Below, piece by piece: positions 53,375 to 61,073 of a stretch of DNA of 64,000 nt. The position numbers and the translations under genes are program-made. This DNA is from JBOHRN01 sp050732775 (GTDB lineage: Bacteria; Gemmatimonadota; Gemmatimonadetes; Longimicrobiales; Longimicrobiaceae): assembly GCA_050732775.1 (NCBI GenBank), contig JBOHRN010000037.1:62001-126000 (forward strand), written 5' to 3'. Each line of letters starts with the position of its first letter. Position 1 is the first letter of the stretch. The notes under the pieces were generated by a model. It did not search any database. It saw only the letters and a program-made list of their open reading frames with translations, and was not told where the DNA came from.

Positions 53375-53484
53375 ACCTCCTGGCACACTTCCCGGAGCGG
53401 CGTATATTGAGAGGTGACGCCGTCTGCCCAGCTAGACCGCGCGGGCGGCGCGTGAGAAACTTTTTCGCCCCGAGTCCGTAAGCC

Positions 53485-53772
53485 ATGATGGCGTGGTGGT
53501 TCCTCGTCCTGTTGATGGTCTGCGCGCTGGTCGTGTGGGCCGTCGCCTTGTTCTTGCCCCCCGGGCGTGGGCAGGGGGACGCGCGACTCGAGGGCGAGCT
53601 AGCCCAGCTCCAGCGTGAATTCGACCGGCTCTCGCTACGGGTGGACCGGCTCCTGGACGAGCAGTCCTTTCTGGTGCGGATGTTGGACGACAAGGAGCAA
53701 GGCCGGTTGCCGGGCGGCGCGGCCGGCCGGCCGGCTCAAGCGGACTCACCTTCAGAAGAGCGAGCCGAATGA
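53485..53772 (+). CDS. Small membrane protein with coiled coil, PspB-like layout
   Basis: A 95-residue protein: one membrane helix at the very start (AWWFLVLLMVCALVVWAVALFLP, residues 3-25), a short charged turn, a coiled coil (about 34-70, LEGELAQLQREFDRLSLRVDRLL) and a disordered tail. This is the layout of PspB, though I do not claim sequence homology. It overlaps the YbjN-like gene by four bases and heads the pspA operon, so a membrane-stress role is plausible. A TATATTG element at 53402-53408 may be the operon promoter. Confidence 0.65.
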   Translation: MMAWWFLVLLMVCALVVWAVALFLPPGRGQGDARLEGELAQLQREFDRLSLRVDRLLDEQSFLVRMLDDKEQGRLPGGAAGRPAQADSPSEERAE

Positions 53773-54170
53773 CCACACGCGAAGACCTAGAGAGCTTTCT
53801 GCTGCGGGCCGGGTTGGAGTCCGAGGAGATCGGGGAGGGGATGTGGTCGGTCCCGGTCTCCGAGGACGGCAAGCGGATGATAATCCACTACTCTCCCCCT
53901 CACCTGATCTTGCGGGTACGGGTTATGCCCGTTCCCGAGGAGGGGAGTGGGGCCGCTCTGTTACGTCGGCTCCTGGAACTCAACGCCTCCGACCTGGTGC
54001 GGGGCGCGTACGGGATCGACGGCGACGAGATCATCCTCTCGGACGCCCTGGAGATGGAACGGCTCGACTTCGCGCAGTTCCAGGACGCCCTGGACGCCGT
54101 CCAGGTGGCGGTGGCCTCGCACCGCGAGCCGCTCGCGCGCTTCGTCCGTTCCGAGACCCAGACCTCCTAA
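53769..54170 (+). CDS. YbjN-like protein
   Basis: A 133-residue soluble protein of the YbjN / type III chaperone-like fold: beta strands with MWSVPVSEDGKRMIIHYSPPHLILRVRVMPVP, then the family-like LLRRLLELNASDLVRGAYGIDGDEIILSDALEMERLDFAQFQDALDAV. YbjN is linked to stress tolerance but has no firm biochemical role. It sits between a small membrane protein (4-base overlap) and pspA (12-base gap), so the three are probably one operon. Confidence 0.8.
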   Translation: MTTREDLESFLLRAGLESEEIGEGMWSVPVSEDGKRMIIHYSPPHLILRVRVMPVPEEGSGAALLRRLLELNASDLVRGAYGIDGDEIILSDALEMERLDFAQFQDALDAVQVAVASHREPLARFVRSETQTS

Positions 54171-54182
54171 CCGTATCCGGCC

Positions 54183-54983
54183 ATGGGAATCTTCCAACGA
54201 CTCTCCACCCTGCTCAGGTCCAACGTCAATGATATGATCGCCCAGGCCGAGAACCCCGAGAAGGTGCTCAACCAGCTCCTACTCGACATGCGCGGACAGC
54301 TCACCAAGGCGAAGCGCGAGGTGGCCGCGGCCATCGCGGACGAGCGCAAGCTCAAAGCCCAGGCGGATGACGAGCGCCGCCAGAGCGGCGATTGGGAGAA
54401 GCGGGCGGTGATAGCGGTCCGGCAGGAGCGGGACGACCTAGCCCGCCAGGCCCTGGTGCGCCAGGAGGAACACGCTGGCCGCGCCCTTTCCCTGCACGAA
54501 ACCTGGCAGCGCCAGGCGGTCGAGACCGGGAAGCTCAAAAACGCCCTCCGGCAGCTCAACGATAAGATGGAGGAGCTACGCCGCAAAAAGAACCTGCTGG
54601 TGGCCAAGCACAAGCGTGCCCAAGCCCAGCGGCGTATCCACGACACCATGTCGGGGCTCTCTGACCGCTCTGCGTTCGAGGCTTTCGACCGCGTGGCCGG
54701 CCGCATCGAGGAGTCCGAGCGGCGGGTACTGGCCGAGGCGGAGGTGAGCGAGGAGTTGAGCGGCGACACCCTGGAGCAGGAGTTCGAGCAGCTGGAGTCG
54801 GGCGGCGACGCCGACGCGCGGCTACTGGAGTTGAAGCGGAAGATGGGTCTGCTCCCGGCCGATCCTTCCCGCCGGCTCACCGACGGCGTCTCCAAGGCCG
54901 GCTCCGGTGGGGCGTCCCCCGTGCACGAGGCCGAGCTACTGGAAGAGTTCGAACGCCTGGAGAAAGATAGGCCGGGAGGTTAG
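54183..54983 (+). CDS. pspA: PspA/IM30 family protein
   Basis: A 266-residue peripheral membrane protein of the ESCRT-III-related PspA/Vipp1 family that forms rods or rings and protects membranes under stress. The start MGIFQRLSTLLRSNVNDMIAQAENPEK is diagnostic, followed by a long coiled coil to about residue 200. The C-terminus is longer than in Escherichia coli PspA (222 residues) and ends with another helix (EAELLEEFERLEKD). It is the last gene of a three-gene operon. Confidence 0.93.
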   Translation: MGIFQRLSTLLRSNVNDMIAQAENPEKVLNQLLLDMRGQLTKAKREVAAAIADERKLKAQADDERRQSGDWEKRAVIAVRQERDDLARQALVRQEEHAGRALSLHETWQRQAVETGKLKNALRQLNDKMEELRRKKNLLVAKHKRAQAQRRIHDTMSGLSDRSAFEAFDRVAGRIEESERRVLAEAEVSEELSGDTLEQEFEQLESGGDADARLLELKRKMGLLPADPSRRLTDGVSKAGSGGASPVHEAELLEEFERLEKDRPGG

Positions 54984-55014
54984 CAGGCGTCTAACCTACC
55001 GCGACTTCCCCTTT

Positions 55015-55041
55015 CCCGGTAAATTGTATACAATTACCGGG
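55015..55041. promoter_or_regulatory. Inverted repeat upstream of the DUF1611 gene, operator-like
   Basis: CCCGGT..AATTGTA and TACAATT..ACCGGG form a palindrome with one extra A in the left arm; the central 14 bases AATTGTATACAATT are perfectly symmetric. It ends 17 bases before the GTG at 55059. An AT-rich core of this kind in high-GC DNA resembles operators of dimeric winged-helix regulators such as MarR/OhrR. It might also fold as a hairpin in RNA, but no T-run follows. Confidence 0.6.
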
Positions 55042-55058
55042 CCCAGACCTTACGCCTT

Positions 55059-56171
55059 GTGCGCAACCACCGCTACCTGATCCTGGCCGAGGGCCACTTC
55101 GGTCCGGAGTCTTCCAAGACCGCCACCAGCGCGGTCCGCTACCTTCCTGAGCGGGTGGCCGCGGTGATCGATAGCCGCTTCGCCGGCAAGACCGCCGCGG
55201 ACGTGCTCGGCTTCGGAGGCGCGATTCCGATGGTGTCCACGCTAGCAGAAGGTCTCTCGCACCTCCCCAGCGCGCTGTTGGTGGGTATCGCCCCCCAGGG
55301 GGGGCGGCTACCCGAACCGTGGCGAGAGGTCTTGCGCGGCGCGGCGCGTGCCGGTTTGGACCTGGTCAGCGGGCTTCACACCTACCTCTCGGACGACCCC
55401 GAGTTCGTGCGGCTCGCCACCCGGGAGGGGGTCCGGCTGTGGGACCTGCGCGAGCCGCCCGGCGACCTACCCGTCTCCACCGGCCTGGCCCGCGAGGTGG
55501 ACAGCTTCACCGTGCTCACGGTGGGCACCGACTGCAACGTGGGCAAGATGACCGCCGCCCTGGAGATGCGCGCCGCTCTGCAGGAGCGGGGCGTAAAAAC
55601 GGCTTTCGCTGCCAGCGGCCAGACCGGTATCCTGATCGAGGGGCGGGGCATAGCGGTGGACGCGGTCAAGGCCGACTTCATAGCGGGTGCCGCCGAGCGC
55701 CTGGTACTGGAGGCGGCGGCGGAAGGCCCCGAGGTCATCCTGGTAGAGGGGCAGGGGTCGCTCGTCCACCCCGGCTACTCGGGAGTGACCCTCGGGCTCC
55801 TGCACGGCTCCCTGCCCGACGCCATGATCCTCTGCCATCTTCCAACCCGCCAGCACGTCTACGGGGGAGACGGCGCTTACAGCTGGATGCCTCTGCCCCC
55901 CCTGGCCCAGATGGTCGAAGTGTGCGAGCGCGCGGCGGAGCCGCTCAAGCCGTCGCGGGTGATCGGCGTGGCGCTAAATAGCTGGGATCTGCGCGAGGAT
56001 GAGGCGCTGAGGGCGGTGGAGCGGGCAGAGGAAGAGACCGGGCTACCCGCCACCGATCCGGTCCGCTTTGGCGCCGGGCCGCTGGCCGAGGCGGTTATAC
56101 AAGCTCGATCAGCTGGGTTGGGAAAGGGCAAACTGGCCGCGTACGCCCCGCTCGCGGATAGCGGCGCGTGA
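55059..56171 (+). CDS. DUF1611 family protein (DgcN-like)
   Basis: A 370-residue protein of the DUF1611 family. Residues 1-140 form a Rossmann-like domain (YLILAEGHFG, AVIDSRFAGKTA, LLVGIAPQGG). The C-terminal domain has a P-loop-like VGTDCNVGKMTAALEMRAAL and VILVEGQGSLVHPGYSGVTLGLLHGS. DUF1611 includes DgcN, described as a D-glutamate N-acetyltransferase; here the companion dgcA-type racemase gene is not adjacent, so the role is uncertain. It starts with GTG behind the palindrome at 55015-55041 and converges on the YggX-like gene. Confidence 0.85.
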   Translation: MRNHRYLILAEGHFGPESSKTATSAVRYLPERVAAVIDSRFAGKTAADVLGFGGAIPMVSTLAEGLSHLPSALLVGIAPQGGRLPEPWREVLRGAARAGLDLVSGLHTYLSDDPEFVRLATREGVRLWDLREPPGDLPVSTGLAREVDSFTVLTVGTDCNVGKMTAALEMRAALQERGVKTAFAASGQTGILIEGRGIAVDAVKADFIAGAAERLVLEAAAEGPEVILVEGQGSLVHPGYSGVTLGLLHGSLPDAMILCHLPTRQHVYGGDGAYSWMPLPPLAQMVEVCERAAEPLKPSRVIGVALNSWDLREDEALRAVERAEEETGLPATDPVRFGAGPLAEAVIQARSAGLGKGKLAAYAPLADSGA

Positions 56172-56197
56172 CCAGGAGAGCGCGGGCGAAGAGGGCT

Positions 56198-56482
56198 TCA
56201 CCAGTTGATCGTTCCCTGCTTGCTGGTATCAACCTCCTCGGCCTCGCCCGTCTTGAAGAGGAACTTCTCGGTGTTATCCAGCAAAAAGTTGCGCGCCTCC
56301 GGGTCGCGGAGGTTGAGCCCGTAGTGGTTGATGAGCATGGTCTGGTAGTGGAGCCACTCGCCCCAGCAGCTCTGGCAGATCTCTTGCTGGATCCTCTCTC
56401 CGAAGTCGTTGGGGAAGGGGGGCGCCGGCATCGGTTCGCCCCGGTTTCCGCAGCGCGCGCACTGTATGCTCTCCATCGTCAT
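56198..56482 (-). CDS. YggX-like Fe(II)-trafficking protein with zinc-ribbon cysteines
   Basis: A 94-residue protein whose core (GERIQQEICQSCWGEWLHYQTMLINHYGLNLRDPEARNFL) matches YggX, a small protein linked to iron-sulfur cluster protection from oxidation. Unlike the enterobacterial form it has two CxxC pairs, C8/C11 (CARC) and C36/C39 (CQSC), which could bind zinc or iron, and it lacks the usual single N-terminal cysteine context. GGCGG precedes the ATG. It is divergent from a Fur-family gene, with a small gene between. Confidence 0.82.
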   Translation of the reverse strand: MTMESIQCARCGNRGEPMPAPPFPNDFGERIQQEICQSCWGEWLHYQTMLINHYGLNLRDPEARNFLLDNTEKFLFKTGEAEEVDTSKQGTINW

Positions 56483-56565
56483 GGTTCCGCCTTTGTGAGT
56501 TTCGCGATTTACCCCCCGCCACTATACAGCCCACCCGGCCCACGGTTCAAACCGGCGGGTGAAGG

Positions 56566-56778
56566 GTGAGCGGAGAACCGGCCCTGCCGGTCCGGCTCTC
56601 CGACAGCGGACGCACCGCCACCTGGAACCTGGCCCTCACCCGCGCCCGCGTCGTGGAGTTGGAGGTCCGCCTCCCCGATGGCTCGCTGGCCCGGCGCGGC
56701 GCGAGGAACAGCGGCCGGGCCCGGGTCCGCGCGGGCGAGCGGATCGAGCGGGTATACCCCGCCGCCCCAGGGGGGTGA
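56566..56778 (+). CDS. Possible small hypothetical protein
   Basis: A 70-residue open frame starting with GTG, with the high third-position GC typical of real genes in this window. It has a beta-type pattern (TWNLALTRARVVELEVRLPDGSLARR) and no cysteine or signal. No clear ribosome-binding site is seen. It fills the gap between the YggX-like gene and the Fur-family gene; if it is not real, 56483-56809 is empty apart from the Fur promoter region. Confidence 0.4.
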   Translation: MSGEPALPVRLSDSGRTATWNLALTRARVVELEVRLPDGSLARRGARNSGRARVRAGERIERVYPAAPGG

Positions 56779-56809
56779 CAGAGCGCCCCTAGGCCGGGTA
56801 TATTTCGGC

Positions 56810-57202
56810 ATGGCGACAGAATCACTGGGACAGCGGCGCACTCCGCAGCGCCAAGCGATACAGCGAGTGATCGAACGCTCTTCCGGCCCCCTTACGGTGG
56901 GCGAAATCCAACTCCGGGCCCAGCAGCGCGTTGCCCGGCTGGGCATCGCCACCGTGTACCGGACGGTGGGGCTGCTGCGAGACGCGGGCTGGCTGCGGGA
57001 AGTGGTGCTACCCTCGGGCGAGACCCGCTACGAGCAGAGCGGATTAGGCCACCACCACCACTTTCAGTGCCGGATATGCGACCAGGTGACTGATCTGGAC
57101 GAGTGCCCGGTCTCCATCCCGGACCGGGACGACTTCTCGGGCGGCTTCGTGGTAGAAAGTCACGAAGTTACTCTCTACGGCGTGTGCCCGGAGTGTGGCT
57201 AG
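56810..57202 (+). CDS. Fur-family transcriptional regulator
   Basis: A 130-residue metal-dependent repressor. The winged helix lies in the first 75 residues (RRTPQRQAIQRVIE, ATVYRTVGLLRDAG). The dimer domain has a His cluster (GHHHHFQCRIC, about 81-90) and two structural zinc CxxC pairs, C87/C90 and C126/C129. Whether it responds to iron (Fur), peroxide (PerR) or zinc (Zur) cannot be fixed; the short tail after the last CxxC fits PerR or Zur better than Fur. TATATTT at 56799-56805 is five bases before the ATG, so the mRNA may be nearly leaderless. It neighbours YggX. Confidence 0.9.
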   Translation: MATESLGQRRTPQRQAIQRVIERSSGPLTVGEIQLRAQQRVARLGIATVYRTVGLLRDAGWLREVVLPSGETRYEQSGLGHHHHFQCRICDQVTDLDECPVSIPDRDDFSGGFVVESHEVTLYGVCPECG

Positions 57203-57268
57203 CGGGGATCGTTTTATTTTCCAAAGGGTTATAAAGCGTGTTACGGTAGCTACCCGCGCCCCGCCACC

Positions 57269-58510
57269 ATGCACGCTGCACCGGTCACCGAACTGGTATC
57301 CGCCCTCGCGGCGCGGATGAAAGAGTCCCGCGAGGCGCTCAGCCGGCGGTGGCTGGAGCGCATCAAGCAGCGCGTCAACATCGACGAGAACCAGGTCTTC
57401 CCCACCGAAGAACTCCTGGACCACATCCCCATCCTCATCACCGGGATCGCCAACTACCTCGACGACCCGGCAGACGAAATCAGCGCCGACGTGCCGGTGC
57501 TGGACAAGGCGTTCGAGTTGGGCGGTTTGCGTTACTCGCAAGGGTTCCCGGCCCACCAAATTCTCAAGGAGTACGAGATTCTGGGCGGTGTCCTCTTCGA
57601 CTTTCTGGGCGCCAGCGCGGAAGAGATTGGCGCCCGCTGCGGCCAGAGCGAACTCTTCGCTTGCGCCCACCGGCTCTTCCGGGCCGTGGCGGTGATCCAA
57701 CAGGCCACGACGCTCCACTACCTGCGGCAAGCTGACCGGCGGGTTCACGAGCGGGAGGAGCGGCTGCGCGGATTCAATCGGATGGTCTCGCACGAGCTGA
57801 AGAACCGTCTGGGAGCCGTGCTGGGGGCGGGGCAGCTCCTCCACGAGGGTGTGGACCAGGAAGGGCGAGACCGGCTTGCCTCCATGGTGGTGGAGAACGC
57901 CCAGGGGATGCAAGCCCTGATCGAAAACCTCTCGGCCCTCTCGCAGCTGGACGGCGACGCCCGCCGACAGCGCAACATCCTCCTTTCCCAAGCGGTGTTC
58001 GAGGCCGTACGCCAGCTCCGGGAGATGGCGCGGGCCCGGGGAGTACAGCTGCGGGTGGCCGAAGGGATGCCCGAGGTGGAGGTGAATGCGGCGGCGGTGG
58101 AGCTCTGCCTCTCCAACTATATCTCCAACGCCATCAAGTACCGTGACCCCGGCAAGTCCGAACAGTGGGTGGAGGTTCGGGGTCGTCTCCGCGATGGGGC
58201 AAGTGGCGGGGAGCTGCTGGTCGAAGTCCACGACAACGGGATAGGGGTCGATGAAAAGGCCGCCGGGCGTCTCTTCGAACGGTTCTTCCGGGCGCACCAC
58301 CAGAGCAAGCCCGAGATCGAGGGGACGGGCGTGGGGCTGTCCCTGGTGCGGGAGACCGTGGAGACGCTCGGCGGCCGGGCGAACGCCCGGTCCGAACTGG
58401 GAGTGGGGTCTGTATTTGCCATCTCGCTGCCGTGCCGGAGGGACGCTGACCGCGGTAGTGACGCTTCCGTCCGCCCAGTCGAATTTGCCTCCAGCGTGTC
58501 TAGAGGTTGA
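57269..58510 (+). CDS. Sensor histidine kinase with helical RsbRD-like N-terminal domain
   Basis: A 413-residue soluble kinase. Residues 1-160 form an all-helical domain (ALSRRWLERIKQRV, FPTEELLDHIPILITGIANYL, GFPAHQILKEYEILGGVLFDFL) that resembles the RsbRD N-terminal or globin-like sensor region. The HisKA box has H175 in MVSHELKNRLG, with Asn after the Lys. The HATPase domain shows NYISNAIKY, DNGIGVD and GTGVGLSLV. No response regulator is adjacent. Its TGA overlaps the -35 of the glgP promoter. Confidence 0.9.
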   Translation: MHAAPVTELVSALAARMKESREALSRRWLERIKQRVNIDENQVFPTEELLDHIPILITGIANYLDDPADEISADVPVLDKAFELGGLRYSQGFPAHQILKEYEILGGVLFDFLGASAEEIGARCGQSELFACAHRLFRAVAVIQQATTLHYLRQADRRVHEREERLRGFNRMVSHELKNRLGAVLGAGQLLHEGVDQEGRDRLASMVVENAQGMQALIENLSALSQLDGDARRQRNILLSQAVFEAVRQLREMARARGVQLRVAEGMPEVEVNAAAVELCLSNYISNAIKYRDPGKSEQWVEVRGRLRDGASGGELLVEVHDNGIGVDEKAAGRLFERFFRAHHQSKPEIEGTGVGLSLVRETVETLGGRANARSELGVGSVFAISLPCRRDADRGSDASVRPVEFASSVSRG

Positions 58511-58536
58511 CCGGCGGCGAGCCGCCGGTATCTTTG
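58507..58536 (+). promoter_or_regulatory. Predicted glgP promoter, TTGACC-N16-TATCTTTG
   Basis: TTGACC at 58507-58512 and TATCTTTG at 58529-58536 give a 16-base spacer, or 19 bases from TTG to TA. The layout matches the elements before rho and murQ. The GC-rich spacer contains an inverted repeat (CGGCG..CGCCG). Predicted leader length is about 40 bases. Confidence 0.55.
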
Positions 58537-58585
58537 TCCCTTCCCGAACGCCGGAGCCCTTCGGCGCGCCACTCACAACTCCCCG

Positions 58586-61045
58586 ATGACGAAACCCGCG
58601 ACCGCCACATCCCCCCCCTCAGTCGAAAACGGCCGCCGCGCCACCCGGGTGGACGTGCTCAAGCGCGCGGTCTCCGACCACCTCACCTACACCCTAGCCC
58701 GCGACCGGGGCCGGGCCACCGACCGCGACGTATACCGGAGCGTGGTGTGGGGCGTGCGCGACCGGTTGGCTGAGAGGTGGGCCGCCACCGAGCAGGACTA
58801 CGGGGCTGGAGACGCCAAGCGGGTCTACTACCTGTCGCTCGAATTCCTCATGGGCCGGGCTCTGGGTAACGCCCTGCTAAACCTCGATTTGGAGGGCGAG
58901 GCGGCCGAGGCGTTGGAACAGCTCGGCTACCACTTGGAGGAGCTGCGCGAACTCGAGCCCGACGCGGGTCTCGGTAACGGCGGGCTGGGGCGGCTGGCGG
59001 CCTGCTACCTCGACTCGATGGCTACGCTGGGAATCGCCGGCTACGGCTACGGCATCCGCTACGAACACGGCATCTTCCGGCAGAAGATAGTGGCTGGCCG
59101 CCAGGTGGAAGTACCGGACAGTTGGCTCCAGTTCGGCAACCCGTGGGAAATCGAGCGGCCCGAGCGGCGCTACCTGGTTAACTTTCACGGCCGGGTCGAG
59201 AGCAACGGAGATGGCAAGGGCCGCACCCACTACCGCTGGGTAGACACCAGCGACGTCTTGGCGGTGGCGTACGACACCCCCATACCGGGCTACCGGAACG
59301 CCGTCGTGAACACCCTCCGGCTGTGGGCCGCCCGCTCCACCGAGGAGTTCGACCTCAAAGACTTTATTCAGGGCGACTACCTGGCGGCCGTCGAGTCCAA
59401 GATTCAGGGCGAGACCATCTCCAAGGTCCTCTACCCGCCCGACGACACCGGCAGCGGCAAGGAGCTACGGCTCAAGCAGCAGCACTTCTTCGTTTCGGCC
59501 ACCCTCCAGGACATCCTGAACCGCTACAAACGGGAGCGGAAGACCTTCGCCGACTTTCCCGACAAGGTCCAGATCCAGCTCAACGACACCCACCCGGCCC
59601 TGGCCGTACCCGAACTCATGCGGCTTCTCATGGACGAAGAGGGTTTGGAGTGGGAAAAGGCGTGGGGTTTGGTCCGGCGTACCTTCGCTTACACCAACCA
59701 CACGGTTCTTCCGGAGGCGTTGGAGAGGTGGGACGAGGAGCTGTTCGGCCAACTCTTGCCCCGCCACCTGACCATCGTGCATGAGATCGACCGGCGTTTC
59801 CGGGAGGAAGTGGCCGCGCGCTTCACGCCTGATCTCGAGCGGGTGGAACGTATGGCGATCCTCTCCGGGGGCGAGGTCCGCATGGCCAACCTGGCCCTGG
59901 TGGCGAGCCATACGGTCAACGGAGTGGCCGGGCTCCACAGTCAGATTTTGCGCGAGCGCGTCTTCCGGGACTTCCACCAGCTGTGGCCCGAAAAGCTGAT
60001 CTCGGTGACCAACGGGGTCACCCCCAGGCGTTGGGTGATGAAGGCCAACCCCTCTCTCTCCGGGCTCCTGGACCGCACTATCGGGGACGGGTGGCGGCGA
60101 GACCTCACCCGGCTGGACGAGCTGGCCGGGCACGCCGCCGACGCGGACTTCCGGCAAGAGTGGCGGGGGGTCAAGCGGGCTAACCGGGAGCGGCTGGCAC
60201 GGATGATCCAGAGCGAGACCGGCGTGGAGTTGAACCCGGGCTGGATGTTCGACGTGCAGGTGAAGCGCCTGCACGAGTACAAGCGCCAGCTCCTCAACGC
60301 CCTGCGGGTGGCCGACTTGTACCTGGAGCTGCGAGACAACCCGGAGCTGGACGTAGCTCCCCGGGCGGTCATCTTCGGGGGCAAGGCGGCGCCCACCTAC
60401 TGGACCGCCAAGCTCGTCATCCACTTCATCAACGCCGTGGCCGCGGCGGTGAACGCCGAACGGGCCACGCGCGACAAGCTGCGGGTGGTATTTCTCCCCG
60501 ATTACCGCGTTTCTTTGGCCGAAACGGTATTCCCCGGCAGCGACCTCTCCGAGCAGATCTCCACGGCGGGTTACGAGGCGTCGGGCACCGGCAACATGAA
60601 GTTCGCCTTGGGCGGCGCGCTGACCATCGGCACCATGGATGGGGCCAACGTGGAGATAGCCGAAGCCGTGGGCCGGGAGAACGTGTTCATCTTTGGACTC
60701 AGCTCGGGAAAGGTGGCTGGGCTCAAAGCCGGCGGTTACGACCCGCGGCTCTACTACCAGCGGAGCGCGCGGCTCCGGCGGGTGATAGACTTCGTGGCCG
60801 AGGGCGGTTTCTCCCCTGGCGAACCAGAGCTCTTCCAGCCGCTCGCGGCCGGGCTCCTGGAGAGCGACCCCTTCCTGGTGCTGGCCGACTTCGACTCCTA
60901 CCTGGAGGCCCAGGAACGGGTGGACGAGGTGTGGCGCGAGCCGGAGCGGTGGACCAGTATGTCCATCCTGAACACCGCCCACTCGGGCTTCTTCTCCAGC
61001 GACCGTTCGGTGCGCGAGTACGCCGAGCGGGTGTGGCGCGTGTGA
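58586..61045 (+). CDS. glgP: Glycogen/starch/alpha-glucan phosphorylase
   Basis: Releases glucose 1-phosphate from the ends of glycogen or maltodextrin using phosphate and pyridoxal phosphate. The 819-residue protein is full length and of the GlgP/MalP type: YYLSLEFLMGRALGNALLNL, GLGNGGLGRLAACYLDSMAT, YTNHTVLPEALERW, and the PLP lysine in GTGNMKFALGGALTIGTMDGANVE. Sugar phosphate could feed through phosphoglucomutase (not in the window) into Pgi. It has its own predicted promoter and converges on lptG. Confidence 0.96.
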   Translation: MTKPATATSPPSVENGRRATRVDVLKRAVSDHLTYTLARDRGRATDRDVYRSVVWGVRDRLAERWAATEQDYGAGDAKRVYYLSLEFLMGRALGNALLNLDLEGEAAEALEQLGYHLEELRELEPDAGLGNGGLGRLAACYLDSMATLGIAGYGYGIRYEHGIFRQKIVAGRQVEVPDSWLQFGNPWEIERPERRYLVNFHGRVESNGDGKGRTHYRWVDTSDVLAVAYDTPIPGYRNAVVNTLRLWAARSTEEFDLKDFIQGDYLAAVESKIQGETISKVLYPPDDTGSGKELRLKQQHFFVSATLQDILNRYKRERKTFADFPDKVQIQLNDTHPALAVPELMRLLMDEEGLEWEKAWGLVRRTFAYTNHTVLPEALERWDEELFGQLLPRHLTIVHEIDRRFREEVAARFTPDLERVERMAILSGGEVRMANLALVASHTVNGVAGLHSQILRERVFRDFHQLWPEKLISVTNGVTPRRWVMKANPSLSGLLDRTIGDGWRRDLTRLDELAGHAADADFRQEWRGVKRANRERLARMIQSETGVELNPGWMFDVQVKRLHEYKRQLLNALRVADLYLELRDNPELDVAPRAVIFGGKAAPTYWTAKLVIHFINAVAAAVNAERATRDKLRVVFLPDYRVSLAETVFPGSDLSEQISTAGYEASGTGNMKFALGGALTIGTMDGANVEIAEAVGRENVFIFGLSSGKVAGLKAGGYDPRLYYQRSARLRRVIDFVAEGGFSPGEPELFQPLAAGLLESDPFLVLADFDSYLEAQERVDEVWREPERWTSMSILNTAHSGFFSSDRSVREYAERVWRV

Positions 61046-61073
61046 AGAGGATGAGCTTTGCCGCCGGCCCCGT

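Noticed and set aside
53402..53412. GTATATTGAGA-type string, also at 12690, as a dispersed repeat
   Set aside because: Too short and too few copies; best treated as possible promoter sequence.
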